A model generated the notes under the pieces. The model saw only the letters and a program-made list of their open reading frames with translations, did no database searches and was not told where the DNA came from. This document shows, in pieces, positions 7,312-17,011 of a stretch of 64,000 bases of DNA (position 1 is its first letter; each line of letters starts with the position of its first letter). A program made the translations under genes and the position numbers. The stretch is from Magnetospirillum aberrantis SpK (lineage in GTDB: Bacteria; Pseudomonadota; Alphaproteobacteria; Rhodospirillales; Magnetospirillaceae): contig NZ_JAAIYP010000042.1 in the NCBI RefSeq assembly GCF_011022235.1, positions 62,001 through 126,000 on the forward strand, written 5' to 3'.

Positions 7312-9168
7312 CTAAGCCGCGCCCTCGGCCCAGGCAGCCAGCATGCGCAACACGAATGATTTGTAGGTGACGTCCTCGCGGGCGGGCGACAGGCGGAAAT
7401 TCTGGCGGAACAGGCCGGCCAAACGGCCGCTTTCGGGGGGATCGACCCTGCCGATGCCGGCCGTAGGGGCGCCAAACCCCTCTTTGCGCCGATTGAGGAT
7501 CGAAGCCGGCAGACGGTCTGTCATGCAATCCTTCAAGATGCATTTCTGGCGGCCCCGGCGCATCTTGGCCGACGTCTCAAGGCCCAGCACCCATTCCACC
7601 AGCCGGTGATCCAGAAACGGCGACCGTACCTCCAAGCCCCAGGCCATGCTGGTGCGGTCGACCTTGACCAGGATGTCGTTCGCCAGCCAGGTCTTGATGT
7701 CCACGTAAAGACAACGGTCCAGGAACTGCCCGCCACGGACTTCCTTGAAATGGTCGGCGAAAACCGTGAAAGGGTCGTAGTCGCCCAATGCCGCCAGAAC
7801 GTCGTCGGACAAGAGACGATGCTTTTCGGCATTGGAAAACACCACCCGCCACCAGTAATGGGCCCGTTCCGCCGACAGCCCCCGCCCGGCAAGGAACTGC
7901 CGAAGCTTGTAATCCAGGCTGACCTTGCGATAGGACGGCCGCAACACCCGCCGCGCGGTGTGGTCCAGCGCCGCCTGAAGCGGGGCCGGCATGTGGCGAT
8001 AGACCGAATAAAGACGGTTGGCCTTGTAGGTCGGATAGCCCGCCAGAACCTCGTCGGCGCCGTCACCGGCCAAAGCCACCTTGACGTGCCGGGCCGCCGC
8101 CTGGTTGAGATGAAAGCACGGTAGCGCCGAAGTGTCGGCGAACGGCTCGTCCAGATGCCAGGCCAGGGCCGCCAGATCGGTGTCGCGGTCGGGCGCCACC
8201 TCCAGTTCCTCGAGCCGAACGCCGACATGACGGGCCACAATCCGCGCATGGATGCGCTCGTCGAAGCTGCGTTCCGCGAACCCCACGGTGAAAGCCGTCG
8301 GCGGGTGAGCCGAAATGCGGGCGGTGACGGCGGTCACCGCCGACGAATCGACGCCGCCGGACAGGAAGTTGCCCACCGGCACATCCGCGTCCAGACGCAG
8401 ACGCACCGCATCATCCAGCAATTCCATGAAATGCTCGCGGGCGGACTGGTCGTAAGGGCGGCGGGGAGCCAGAACGAAATCGGCGAGATTCCAATATCGC
8501 CAGCTGCGCAACGACCCGGTGGCCGCGTCGAACGTCGCGCCATGCGCCGGCGGCAGGGATTTCAGGTTGGACCAGATGCTTTTGTCGCCAAGGACATAGC
8601 CCACCGACAAGAAATCCGACAGCGACCGCAGGTCGATGTCCCGGCCGGCGCGAATACGGTCGTGGCAGAACAGCGCCTTGGGTTCCGACGCGAAAGCCAG
8701 GAAGCGTCCGTCATGGTGAAAGAACAGCGGCTTCTTGCCCAAGCGGTCGCGCGCCAGAAACAAGACCCGGCGCCTGGGGTCCCACAGCGCGAAGGCGAAC
8801 ATGCCGTTCAGCCGTTCCAGGCAGGATTCGCCCCAATGTTCCCATGCCGCGAGCAACACCTCGGTGTCGGAGCGGGAACGGAACTTTCGTCCCTTGCCCG
8901 CCAGGTATTCGCGCAATTCGGCGTGGTTGTAGATTTCGCCATTGAAGACGACGACTGCGCCGTCTTCACCGGTCATCGGCTGCGTTCCCCCCTGGCCGAG
9001 ATCAAGGATGGCCAAACGGCGATGACCCAGATGGACACCGCCGTCGCCCGCCCATAACCCCTCGCCGTCGGGTCCGCGATGGGCCAGACTGCGGGTCATC
9101 CGGGCCAATGGTCCGTGCTGCGGATCCGAACCGGCAGCGGGATCGACGTATCCGCAGACGCCGCACAT
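7312..9168 (-). CDS. asnB: Asparagine synthase (glutamine-hydrolysing)-like amidotransferase, copy 1
   Basis: A 618-residue protein with the two AsnB domains. The N-terminal class II glutaminase begins MCGVCGYVDP, so Cys2 is the nucleophile after Met removal; LAHRGPDGEG and VVFNGEIYNH are the glutamine-binding motifs. The C-terminal synthetase contains the ATP-pyrophosphatase loop FLSGGVDSSAV and the later SPFLDHRLVEW. The family makes asparagine from aspartate, ATP and glutamine, but copies in polysaccharide clusters are often thought to amidate sugar acids. With a nucleotide-sugar dehydrogenase nearby, uronamide formation is a reasonable inference. The gene lies 8 bases after the CapD-like gene in the same direction, so the two are probably co-transcribed. 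Confidence 0.88.
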   Translation of the reverse strand: MCGVCGYVDPAAGSDPQHGPLARMTRSLAHRGPDGEGLWAGDGGVHLGHRRLAILDLGQGGTQPMTGEDGAVVVFNGEIYNHAELREYLAGKGRKFRSRSDTEVLLAAWEHWGESCLERLNGMFAFALWDPRRRVLFLARDRLGKKPLFFHHDGRFLAFASEPKALFCHDRIRAGRDIDLRSLSDFLSVGYVLGDKSIWSNLKSLPPAHGATFDAATGSLRSWRYWNLADFVLAPRRPYDQSAREHFMELLDDAVRLRLDADVPVGNFLSGGVDSSAVTAVTARISAHPPTAFTVGFAERSFDERIHARIVARHVGVRLEELEVAPDRDTDLAALAWHLDEPFADTSALPCFHLNQAAARHVKVALAGDGADEVLAGYPTYKANRLYSVYRHMPAPLQAALDHTARRVLRPSYRKVSLDYKLRQFLAGRGLSAERAHYWWRVVFSNAEKHRLLSDDVLAALGDYDPFTVFADHFKEVRGGQFLDRCLYVDIKTWLANDILVKVDRTSMAWGLEVRSPFLDHRLVEWVLGLETSAKMRRGRQKCILKDCMTDRLPASILNRRKEGFGAPTAGIGRVDPPESGRLAGLFRQNFRLSPAREDVTYKSFVLRMLAAWAEGAA

Positions 9169-9176
9169 GCAAAAGC

Positions 9177-11090
9177 CTAGCCGGCCAGAGACGAAGGGGT
9201 GTCGCCGCGGACATATTCCGGCACCAGGGCTTGCAACCGCCGCAGCACCTGATCCCGATCATGTTGGCGGCAAAGGGTGGCCAGTTCGTCCAGGGCAAGC
9301 CCCAAGGCCTGGGCGTCGGCTGCGCGTGGCGACGCCGACAGGATGCCCGGGCGTTCCGTCGGCACCGGCGGTTCGGCGCCGTGGAAAATTTCTTCGAACA
9401 GCTTCTCGCCCGGCCTCAGGCCGGTGAAGACGATCTTGACGTCCTTGTCGGGAATCCGTCCGGCCAGACGGATCATCTGCCGGGCCAGATCGACGATCCG
9501 CACCGGCTCGCCCATGTCGAGAACGAAGATGCGCCCGCGCTCCTGGCCGTCGGTGGTGCCGAACGCCGCCGCCTGCAACACCAGTTCCACCGCTTCGCGG
9601 ACCGTCATGAAATAACGGGTCATCTCGGGATGGGTGACCGTCAACGGTCCGCCCCCGGCCAATTGTCGTTGGAACAGCGGCACCACCGAGCCGGTGGAGC
9701 CCAGAACGTTGCCGAACCGCACGGTGACGTAGCGGGTGCCGCCGCGCGGCCCCTCGGCGAGGTCCAGCGCCTGGGCGTACATCTCGGCCACCCGTTTGGA
9801 CGCGCCCATGACGTTGGTGGGGTTCACCGCCTTGTCCGTGGAAATCTGGACCATCAACGCCACCTGGGCGTCGCGGCAGGCGTCGGCGACGATGCGTGTC
9901 CCGATGGCGTTGGTCAGCACCCCCTCGTCGGGATTGTATTCGACCATCGGCACATGCTTGAGGGCCGCGGCGTGGAACACCAGTTCAGGACGGTGCTGCG
10001 TCATCACCGCATTGACGCGAGCATGGTCGCGGACGTCGCCCAGCAACGGCAACCGCTCGATCTCGGGGAAGCGTTGCGACAGCTCCATGTCGATGGTGTA
10101 GAGGTTGAACTCGCAAGCCTCGTACAAGATGAGATGGGCGGGCTTCAGGGCGCAAATCTGGCGGACCAGTTCGGAACCGATGCTGCCGCCCGCTCCGGTG
10201 ACCAGAACACGACGGCCACCGATCAGCCGCTCCATCATTTCCCGGTCGAGCACGTTCTGCGGCCGGCCCAACAAGTCCTCGACCGCGATCGGGCGCACCT
10301 CGATACGGTCGCTGACCCCATCCTTGAGGTCGGTCAGGCGCGGAATGCGCGACAGCGACAGCCCAAGACGGTCGGCGCAGTCCAGCAATTGGCGAACCGC
10401 GCCGCCATCCATGTTGTGGTCGGTGATGATCAGCCGTTGCGGAGCCGCCCCCTTGGCCTGAAGGGCGGCAACCACCTGTTCAAGCTGATCCACCGACCCC
10501 AACACGTCGACACCATGGATATGGCGGCCGACACGGGCGCCGCGTTCGCTGATCAACCCGACCGCCACATAATCGCTTTGCTGGCTGCGGGCCGCTCGGA
10601 TGAACAGGTCCGCCTCGTCGCCGGCACCGACCAGAAGCACCGGAATGCGCCCGGACGCCCGCGCGATCTTGGTCTGCTGGCGGTGATCCTTGAACAGCCG
10701 GTAGAGGAAGCGCGGGCCGCCCAACAGGGCGATCAGCACGAACCAGTTGATGATCAGTTGCGAGCGGGGAAGGCTTTGCAGCCGCGTGACCAGGAACAGG
10801 AAGGCGGTGAAGATCAGTACCGTCAGGGTCGCGGCACGAGCCAGGGCCAACATGTCGCTGACCGACGCATAGCGCCACACGCCACGATACAGGCGTTGTG
10901 AAATGAACACGGGGGCGGCGATGCCGGCGAACAGCAGCGTCGCCAACCCCAATTCGCCGCCGCTCCACCAGCCGGCGACTTCCCCGCCAAGCCGCAGGTA
11001 AAGCGACAGGACAAAGGACAGCGCCGCCATGACGATGTCGTGGACGAAAGCCACATGGGCGCGCGTCAGGGGCGATCCGTGTAGTTTCAT
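9177..11090 (-). CDS. Membrane-bound NDP-sugar 4,6-dehydratase (CapD/WbpM/PglF family)
   Basis: A 637-residue protein. About four N-terminal membrane segments (residues 13-130) are followed by a CoA-binding-like Rossmann region (VLLVGAGDEADLFIRAA) and a C-terminal SDR domain. The SDR has GAGGSIGSELVRQICALKP (about residue 300) and the ISTDKAVNPTNVMGASKR active-site stretch, where aspartate and lysine replace the usual Tyr-x-x-x-Lys pairing. The family dehydrates UDP-GlcNAc at C4/C6, the first step to bacillosamine, FucNAc or QuiNAc residues. The start at the ATG at 11090 gives the normal N terminus, and the longer frame upstream is not protein-like. asnB copy 1 follows after 8 bases. Confidence 0.88.
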   Translation of the reverse strand: MKLHGSPLTRAHVAFVHDIVMAALSFVLSLYLRLGGEVAGWWSGGELGLATLLFAGIAAPVFISQRLYRGVWRYASVSDMLALARAATLTVLIFTAFLFLVTRLQSLPRSQLIINWFVLIALLGGPRFLYRLFKDHRQQTKIARASGRIPVLLVGAGDEADLFIRAARSQQSDYVAVGLISERGARVGRHIHGVDVLGSVDQLEQVVAALQAKGAAPQRLIITDHNMDGGAVRQLLDCADRLGLSLSRIPRLTDLKDGVSDRIEVRPIAVEDLLGRPQNVLDREMMERLIGGRRVLVTGAGGSIGSELVRQICALKPAHLILYEACEFNLYTIDMELSQRFPEIERLPLLGDVRDHARVNAVMTQHRPELVFHAAALKHVPMVEYNPDEGVLTNAIGTRIVADACRDAQVALMVQISTDKAVNPTNVMGASKRVAEMYAQALDLAEGPRGGTRYVTVRFGNVLGSTGSVVPLFQRQLAGGGPLTVTHPEMTRYFMTVREAVELVLQAAAFGTTDGQERGRIFVLDMGEPVRIVDLARQMIRLAGRIPDKDVKIVFTGLRPGEKLFEEIFHGAEPPVPTERPGILSASPRAADAQALGLALDELATLCRQHDRDQVLRRLQALVPEYVRGDTPSSLAG

Positions 11091-11235
11091 GCGCACAATT
11101 CTGAAAACGCCACACCCTGCCTTGAAGGCCGATATTCTTAGTCCTTTCGCCGTCTGCTGTCCAAGCCCAATCACTGGCAGGGGGAGGCAAAATGAGGTAG
11201 AGATGGCCGGTTTTCCATAGCCGGTTTCCTTTCCC

Positions 11236-12981
11236 ATGTGTGGTTTCGCCGCCATATTCGCCCACGCGCCGGATGCCGCGCCCGCCGACCGCGACGCCCT
11301 GGACCGCGTCCGCGACACCATGCGCAAGCGCGGCCCCGACGCCGCGGGGACCTGGCTTTCCCCGGACGGGCGCGCGGGCTTGGCGCACCGCCGGCTGTCC
11401 ATCCTGGACCTCAGCGACGCCGGGGCCCAACCGATGGTGGACCAGGACCTCGCCATCGCCTTCAACGGCGAGATCTACAACTTCCAGGCATTGCGCGACG
11501 AGCTGGAGCAGGCGGGCACCCGCTTCCGTTCCCACTCGGACACCGAAGTCGTCCTGGCGCTTTATCGCCGCGACGGCGAGGCCATGCTGGGACGGCTGCG
11601 CGGCATGTTCGCCCTGGCCATCTGGGACGGCCGCCGCCAGGGCATGCTGCTGGCCCGCGACGGATTGGGCATCAAGCCGCTTTACGTCTCGGAAAAAGGC
11701 GGCGTGCTGCGGGCGGCGTCGCAGGTCAAGGCGCTGCTGGCCGGCGGCGGGGTGGACACCAGCCCCGACCCGGCCGGTCATGTGGGATTCTTCCTGTGGG
11801 GCCACGTTCCCGAACCCCACACCCTTTATCGTGGCATCCGCGCCCTGCCGCCCGGCAGCTGGCTGTGGCGGGACAGGAACGGCGGGCAGCGTCAGGGACG
11901 TTTCTTCGACCTGGGCGACACGTTGCGCGGAGCGGGCGGTGAGCCGCCGGCGTCGTTGCGCGACGCCTTGCTGGAATCGGTTCGCCATCATCTGGTGGCC
12001 GACGTTCCGGTCGGCCTGTTTCTGTCGGCCGGCCTGGATTCGACCACCCTGTGCGCCCTGGCCAGCGAGGCCGGGGGGGCAGGACGCCTGAAGACCGTCA
12101 CCCTGGCGTTCGAGGAATTGCGTGGCGGCCCCGGCGACGAAGCGCCGCTGGCCGAGCGGGTGGCCGGCCATTACCGCACGGACCACGCCACCCTGACCGT
12201 CGCCGGCCGGGAATTCGCCGACGTCCGCGACACCTTGCTGGCCGACATGGACCAACCGTCCATCGACGGCGTCAACGTCTGGTTCGTGGCGCGTGCCGCA
12301 CGTGCCGCCGGGCTCAAGGTGGCGTTGTCGGGATTGGGCGGCGACGAATTGTTCGCGGGATACGACAATTTCCGCCGCATTCCCGCCTTGACCCGGCGGC
12401 TGGCGCCGCTGGCCGCCGTGCCGGGCCTGGGGCGCGGCTTCCGTTGGGCCACCGCCGGCTGGATCGGCCGCTTCACCTCTCCCAAGGCGGCGGGAATCCT
12501 GGAATTAGGTGGCAACACCGGCGACGCCTACCTGTTGCGGCGCGGCCTGTTCATGCCCTGGGAACTGCCCGGCCTGATCGGCGCCGACATGACCCGCGCC
12601 GGTCTGGCCGAATTGCGGCCACGCCAGGTTCTGGCCGAGGCCCAACGGGGATTCCAGTCGGACCGTCTGGCCATCTCGGCGCTGGAGATGCAGTTCTACA
12701 TGCGCAATCAGTTACTGCGCGACGCCGATTGGGCCGGCATGGCGCATTCCCTGGAAATCCGCGTACCGCTGGTCGATACCGTGCTGTTGTCCCAGGTTCG
12801 GGCCCTGATCCAGACGGGGAACGCACCGTCCAAGGCGGACATGGCCGCCAGCGCCCGGCCGACCTTGCCCGATGGGGTGCTCAACCGCCCCAAGACCGGC
12901 TTTTTCATCCCGGTGGCGCAATGGCTTGGCGAGACCTCCCTGCGGGGATGGGCGCGCCGGGTCCACGCGGCCGCCCGGTAA
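11236..12981 (+). CDS. Asparagine synthase-like amidotransferase, copy 2 (altered PP-loop)
   Basis: A 581-residue AsnB-family protein starting MCGFAAIFAH, so Cys2 is again the glutaminase nucleophile; RGPDAAG and AIAFNGEIYNFQAL are present. The synthetase ATP loop reads FLSAGLDSTTL rather than the usual SGGxDS, an Ala-for-Gly change in the pyrophosphate-binding turn. GLGGDELFAGY and SLEIRVPLVDT are intact. The protein probably transfers ammonia to an activated carboxylate. With the nucleotide-sugar dehydrogenase and the following methyltransferase and deacetylase, a polysaccharide substrate is more likely than free aspartate, but this is inference. It is transcribed divergently from the CapD-like gene and leads a three-gene rightward run. 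Confidence 0.82.
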   Translation: MCGFAAIFAHAPDAAPADRDALDRVRDTMRKRGPDAAGTWLSPDGRAGLAHRRLSILDLSDAGAQPMVDQDLAIAFNGEIYNFQALRDELEQAGTRFRSHSDTEVVLALYRRDGEAMLGRLRGMFALAIWDGRRQGMLLARDGLGIKPLYVSEKGGVLRAASQVKALLAGGGVDTSPDPAGHVGFFLWGHVPEPHTLYRGIRALPPGSWLWRDRNGGQRQGRFFDLGDTLRGAGGEPPASLRDALLESVRHHLVADVPVGLFLSAGLDSTTLCALASEAGGAGRLKTVTLAFEELRGGPGDEAPLAERVAGHYRTDHATLTVAGREFADVRDTLLADMDQPSIDGVNVWFVARAARAAGLKVALSGLGGDELFAGYDNFRRIPALTRRLAPLAAVPGLGRGFRWATAGWIGRFTSPKAAGILELGGNTGDAYLLRRGLFMPWELPGLIGADMTRAGLAELRPRQVLAEAQRGFQSDRLAISALEMQFYMRNQLLRDADWAGMAHSLEIRVPLVDTVLLSQVRALIQTGNAPSKADMAASARPTLPDGVLNRPKTGFFIPVAQWLGETSLRGWARRVHAAAR

Positions 12982-12996
12982 GGAGAGTTCCCGACC

Positions 12997-13998
12997 ATGA
13001 AGCCTTGGTTGCTCGAATTGTTGCAATGCCCGGCCTGCCGTTGTGACGATTCGTTCCACCTGGACGCCGAGGAAAGCGCCGGAGACGATGTGCTCAGCGG
13101 CCGTCTGAGCTGTCCCGGTTGCGGCAAGACGGTGCCGATCATCCGGGGTGTCCCGCGCTTCGTCGCTGGCGCCGAGAACTATGCCGAGGGATTCGGCTGG
13201 CAATGGAACCGCTGGCGCCGGCTCCAGGTGGACCGGCTGTCCGGCCACACGGTGTCGGAACGCCGTTTCCTGGCCGATTCCCGTTGGCCCGCCGACTGGA
13301 TCAAGGGCAAGCTGATCCTGGATGCCGGCTGCGGTGCCGGCCGGTTCACCGACGTCGCCGCCCAGCTTGGCGCCCGCGTGGTGGCATGCGACCTGTCCAA
13401 CGCCATCGACGCCTGCCGCGCCAATTGCAGCGAACCGGCCGGCCACAGCCCCGACCGCGGCGAGGTGGCCTGGATTCAGGGCAACCTCTTGGACTTGCCG
13501 CTTCGGCACAGCGTGTTCGACGCGGTGTTCTGCATGGGTGTCATCCAGCACACGCCCAAGCCGGCCGATGTGATGCGGGCCTTGCCGACGCAATTGAAGG
13601 CCGGAGGACGGCTAGCCTACAATTTCTACGAACAAAACCCGTTGCGGCGTCTGGAATTCATCAAGTACGGCCTGCGCCGCGTGACCCCCGGCTGGCGTCA
13701 GGACCGGCTGTTGTTGTTGTGCCGGCTTCTGGTCGCCTTGTTCTTCCCCCTGACCCTGGTCATGAGCCGCATTCCCAAAGTGCGCTTTTTCGTGCGTTTC
13801 CTGCCGATCGCCGCCGTGCACGACCCTGGTCTGAGCGTCGCCCAGCAATATGAATGGACGTTGCTGGACACCTTCGACTGGCTGAACCCCCATTACGAAA
13901 TCTGCCAGGACCACCACGAGGTTCGAGCCCTGCTCGCCGACATGGGATTGGCCGACGTCGGCAGCCAGCCTGGGCTGGCCTGGGCAACCAAGAGTTGA
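12997..13998 (+). CDS. SAM-dependent methyltransferase with N-terminal zinc-ribbon (Trm112-like) domain
   Basis: A 333-residue protein. Residues 1-50 form a Trm112-like zinc ribbon with two CxxC pairs (CPAC near 9 and CPGC near 41) and a typical IIRGVPRFV tail. A class I methyltransferase follows, with LILDAGCGAGRFTDVAA as the SAM-binding glycine loop and FCMGVIQHTPKP as motif IV. A hydrophobic stretch near residues 240-258 may touch the membrane. The neighbours suggest methylation of a sugar or polysaccharide precursor; the substrate cannot be read from sequence. It lies 15 bases after the amidotransferase and 5 bases before the deacetylase, so an operon is likely. Confidence 0.8.
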   Translation: MKPWLLELLQCPACRCDDSFHLDAEESAGDDVLSGRLSCPGCGKTVPIIRGVPRFVAGAENYAEGFGWQWNRWRRLQVDRLSGHTVSERRFLADSRWPADWIKGKLILDAGCGAGRFTDVAAQLGARVVACDLSNAIDACRANCSEPAGHSPDRGEVAWIQGNLLDLPLRHSVFDAVFCMGVIQHTPKPADVMRALPTQLKAGGRLAYNFYEQNPLRRLEFIKYGLRRVTPGWRQDRLLLLCRLLVALFFPLTLVMSRIPKVRFFVRFLPIAAVHDPGLSVAQQYEWTLLDTFDWLNPHYEICQDHHEVRALLADMGLADVGSQPGLAWATKS

Positions 13999-14003
13999 GG
14001 GTC

Positions 14004-14867
14004 ATGGTGTCGCTTCGTCATACGCTCGCCCCCGCCTGGCTGTCTGTGTGGCAGGCGGGGCGGGCCTTGGTTCCGGGACCGGCCGGCGCGTTCCGCATTT
14101 TGTTGTTTCACGACGTTCCCCCGGCTGAACGGCCGGCTTTCGCCGCCTTGGTCCGGGATCTGCACGCCGCCGGCCGTTTAATCTCTCCGAAACAGGCCGA
14201 GGACATGCTGAGCGGGACCAATCCCAGCCGGCGCGGACCGCCGCCGTGTTTGTTGTCCTTCGACGACGGCTTCGCCTCGAACGTCCAGGTGGCGCAGGAC
14301 ATCCTTGACCCTTTGGATGTCAAAGCCCTGTTCTTCCTTTGCCCCGGCCTGATGGATCTGGACGGCGACCGCCAGGGTCAGGCGATCGCCGCCAACATTT
14401 TCGATGGCAAACGGACCGCCGGCGACCTGCGGCTGATGAGCTGGCGACAGGCCGAAACGCTGCGCGACAAAGGGCACGTCCTTGGTGCCCATACCCGCGA
14501 CCATTTGCGTCTGACCCGTCTCGACGCCGCCGGTCTGGCCGAACAGGTGGGAGAGGGGGCCAGACTGCTGGCCCAGCGGCTTGGGCAGGTGCCGCCGTGG
14601 TTCGCCTTCACCTTCGGTGACGTGAACAGCGTCGATGCCGCCGCCTTGGCCGAGATTTCCCGTCATCACCGTTATTGCCGTAGCGGCGTGCGGGGCCTGA
14701 ACAGCGCCAAGACCCATCCCCTGGCTCTCAGGGCCGATCATGTGGAGTTGGCGGCACCATTGGCATGGCGGCGCATGGGCACGGAAGGGGCCTTGGACCC
14801 CCTTTATCGCCGCCAGCGTCACCAACTGGACCAACTGGCCCGCATGGCCCGCGGCGAAAAGCTCTGA
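14004..14867 (+). CDS. Polysaccharide deacetylase (NodB/CE4 family)
   Basis: A 287-residue protein with the NodB homology domain. LLSFDDGFASN carries the catalytic base and metal-ligand aspartates, and LGAHTRDHLRL carries the two metal-binding histidines (HxxxH). Family chemistry is metal-dependent removal of N-acetyl groups from hexosamine-containing glycans. No cleavable signal peptide is clear, although LAPAWLSVWQAG near the start is mildly hydrophobic, so location is uncertain. The ATG at 14004 is used because it follows GAGGGT five bases after the methyltransferase stop; the longer frame overlaps the previous gene. Last gene of the rightward polysaccharide run, ending 10 bases before the convergent diguanylate cyclase. 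Confidence 0.82.
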   Translation: MVSLRHTLAPAWLSVWQAGRALVPGPAGAFRILLFHDVPPAERPAFAALVRDLHAAGRLISPKQAEDMLSGTNPSRRGPPPCLLSFDDGFASNVQVAQDILDPLDVKALFFLCPGLMDLDGDRQGQAIAANIFDGKRTAGDLRLMSWRQAETLRDKGHVLGAHTRDHLRLTRLDAAGLAEQVGEGARLLAQRLGQVPPWFAFTFGDVNSVDAAALAEISRHHRYCRSGVRGLNSAKTHPLALRADHVELAAPLAWRRMGTEGALDPLYRRQRHQLDQLARMARGEKL

Positions 14868-14877
14868 ACGGCTTCGC

Positions 14878-16608
14878 CTAACCGCACACCCGGTCGCGGC
14901 CTTCGCTCTTGGCGCGGTAAAGATTCTGGTCGGCCTCGTGCATCAGGGCTTCCAGGCTGGGATGGCCGGAAAGCGCGACGGCCAGACCGATGCTGACGGT
15001 ATAGGTCAGCGAGCGGCCGTCGCCGATCTCGATCCGGCTGCGGCGGATGGTCTCCGTCAACCGTTCCGCCACGTCGCGGGCATGGTCCAGATCGGTTTCC
15101 GGCAACAGCGCCATGAATTCCTCGCCCCCCAGACGGCCGAAAGTGTCGGTGGTGCGCAAGGTGTCGCGACACAGCGCCGACAGCTGTTTCAACACCAGAT
15201 CGCCCACATGGTGACCATGGGTGTCGTTGACCGACTTGAAATGGTCGGCGTCGATCATCAGCACCGCCATCGGCCGTTGGTAACGCCGTGCCAGACGAAA
15301 GGCGTTTTCCGCCGTTTCGATAAAGGCCCGGCGATTGAGCGCGCCGGTCAGGCCGTCGGTGGTCGCCAGTTCCATCAGGCGCCGTTCGAACGCCTTGCGT
15401 TCGGTGATGTCGCGCACGATGCCCACATGGATACGGCCGTCCTGGTCCTCGGCCAGACCGACGCTGACTTCGACGGAAAAGGTGCTGCCGTCCTTGCGCC
15501 GTCCCAGAACCTCACGGCCGCCGGCCATCAAATGGGGGGCCTTGTTGGGGCGGGTCATGTATTCATCATGATGCGCGGCATCGTCGGCATTCATCAGGCG
15601 GTTGACCGAACCGCCGACGACTTCGCCGCGGGTGTAGCCGAACAAGCTTTCCGCCGCTGGATTGAACTCGCGCACGATGCCTTTTTCGTCGATGACGATG
15701 ACGCCGTCGCGCGTGGTTTCCAGGAAACTGCGCAGCCGGCGTTCCTTGGCCGCGATGATGGTACGGCCGCGATGATAACCATAGACGGCCACCGCCAGGA
15801 TCACCGCCACCATCAGGCCGACGCCTTCGATCAGCCGTAACAGGGGACTGGACACGCTCCAGCCGTGAAGCGGCCGGATCGCCAATTGCCATTGGCCGCC
15901 CGGCACTGAAATCTTCAACAGAACCGGATCGGATCGGAACAGGGCCGGGTCGCCCAGGAACACCTCGCCCTTTTCCGCCAAGCCGTCCCGGCCGCGCAAG
16001 GCCAGGGCGAAGCCGTCCACCTCGGGAGCGATTCCGGCGGTGCGGAACAGGTCGCCCACGTCCAGCACCAGACTGATCATGCCCCAATAATTGCCGTCTT
16101 CCAGGAACACCGGGGTCCGGCTGATCAGTCCGGTCCCCCCCTGTCTCAGGTCAAGCGGCCCGGCCATGGTGGTTTCGCGCCGTTCCATGGCCGCCTTGAC
16201 CGCCGGCCATTGGCTGGGCAGGTCGGGGTAATAAAGCCCCAGCACCGATTCGTTGCCGCTTAAGGGATAGACGTAGGCGATGCGGTTGCCGGGTGCCACC
16301 CCGATATTGCGGATATGGCGGCCATGATGATAGAGCGCCCGCAGACCGCCGATCACCGACTCATTCAGATGGCCCTGCATGGCGTTGACGTGGGCCAGAA
16401 GGCCGTTGACCAGGAAGACGTCGCTCTTGATCTCGGATTCCAGGCGCACCACCAGACCGGCGGCGTAGCGTTCGGCCTGAATGCGCTGATCCCGTTCCAG
16501 ACGTTCGTACTCGGCCCGCACCACCAGATGCACGCCGGCCACCAACAGCACGAACAGGGTCATGCCGGCGACAAGGCCATACAACAGATTTCTATGAAAC
16601 CTGCCCAA
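14878..16608 (-). CDS. Membrane diguanylate cyclase: CHASE-type sensor, PAS and GGDEF domains
   Basis: A 576-residue protein. A first membrane helix (residues 9-29) is followed by an extracytoplasmic CHASE-like domain (about 35-270), a second helix (VGLMVAVILAVAVYGY), a PAS domain (about 290-405, with FLETTRDGVIVIDEKGIV) and a C-terminal GGDEF domain. The active-site motif is GGEEF. An RTTD sequence lies five residues upstream of it, matching the RxxD inhibitory I-site, so the enzyme should make cyclic-di-GMP and be inhibited by it. The start is TTG at 16608, preceded by AAGGAAAGG at good spacing; no suitable ATG lies before the first helix. The ligand sensed is unknown. Confidence 0.88.
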   Translation of the reverse strand: MGRFHRNLLYGLVAGMTLFVLLVAGVHLVVRAEYERLERDQRIQAERYAAGLVVRLESEIKSDVFLVNGLLAHVNAMQGHLNESVIGGLRALYHHGRHIRNIGVAPGNRIAYVYPLSGNESVLGLYYPDLPSQWPAVKAAMERRETTMAGPLDLRQGGTGLISRTPVFLEDGNYWGMISLVLDVGDLFRTAGIAPEVDGFALALRGRDGLAEKGEVFLGDPALFRSDPVLLKISVPGGQWQLAIRPLHGWSVSSPLLRLIEGVGLMVAVILAVAVYGYHRGRTIIAAKERRLRSFLETTRDGVIVIDEKGIVREFNPAAESLFGYTRGEVVGGSVNRLMNADDAAHHDEYMTRPNKAPHLMAGGREVLGRRKDGSTFSVEVSVGLAEDQDGRIHVGIVRDITERKAFERRLMELATTDGLTGALNRRAFIETAENAFRLARRYQRPMAVLMIDADHFKSVNDTHGHHVGDLVLKQLSALCRDTLRTTDTFGRLGGEEFMALLPETDLDHARDVAERLTETIRRSRIEIGDGRSLTYTVSIGLAVALSGHPSLEALMHEADQNLYRAKSEGRDRVCG

Positions 16609-16636
16609 TGCCGCGCCTTTCCTTCAGCCCAGACGC

Positions 16637-16999
16637 TTAGTCCTGAGGGATCATCCGCCCCAGCTTCCTGCCGCCGCAGATATGGATATGCAGGTGCGGC
16701 ACTTCGGAACCGCTGTCGTCGCCGATATTGGCGATCATGCGGTAGCCGGGGCCATCGACACCAAGCTGGGCCGAGACCTTGCGCACCGCGCGGAACAGGC
16801 CGCCGATCTCGGAATCGCTGGCGCGCTCGGCGAAATCGGTCATGTTCTCGTAGGCGCCTTTGGGGATCACCAGCACATGCACCGGGGCCTGGGGATTGAT
16901 GTCGTGGAAGGCCAGGGCGAAATCGTCCTCGTATTCCTTCTTGCACGGAATCTCGCCGCGCAGGATGCGGGCGAAGATGTTGTTGGGATCGTAAGCCAT
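16637..16999 (-). CDS. HIT family nucleotide-binding hydrolase (HinT-like)
   Basis: A 120-residue protein ending in the histidine triad HLHIHICGGRKLG and containing VLVIPKGAYENMTDF, both typical of the HinT branch. These proteins hydrolyse nucleoside phosphoramidates and aminoacyl-adenylates in the cytoplasm. It follows hisE by 12 bases on the same strand, a common alphaproteobacterial arrangement, and is probably the last gene of the his operon. The ATG at 16999 gives the expected N terminus, MAYDPNNIFARI. Confidence 0.9.
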   Translation of the reverse strand: MAYDPNNIFARILRGEIPCKKEYEDDFALAFHDINPQAPVHVLVIPKGAYENMTDFAERASDSEIGGLFRAVRKVSAQLGVDGPGYRMIANIGDDSGSEVPHLHIHICGGRKLGRMIPQD

Positions 17000-17011
17000 G
17001 ACGCGGTCCCC

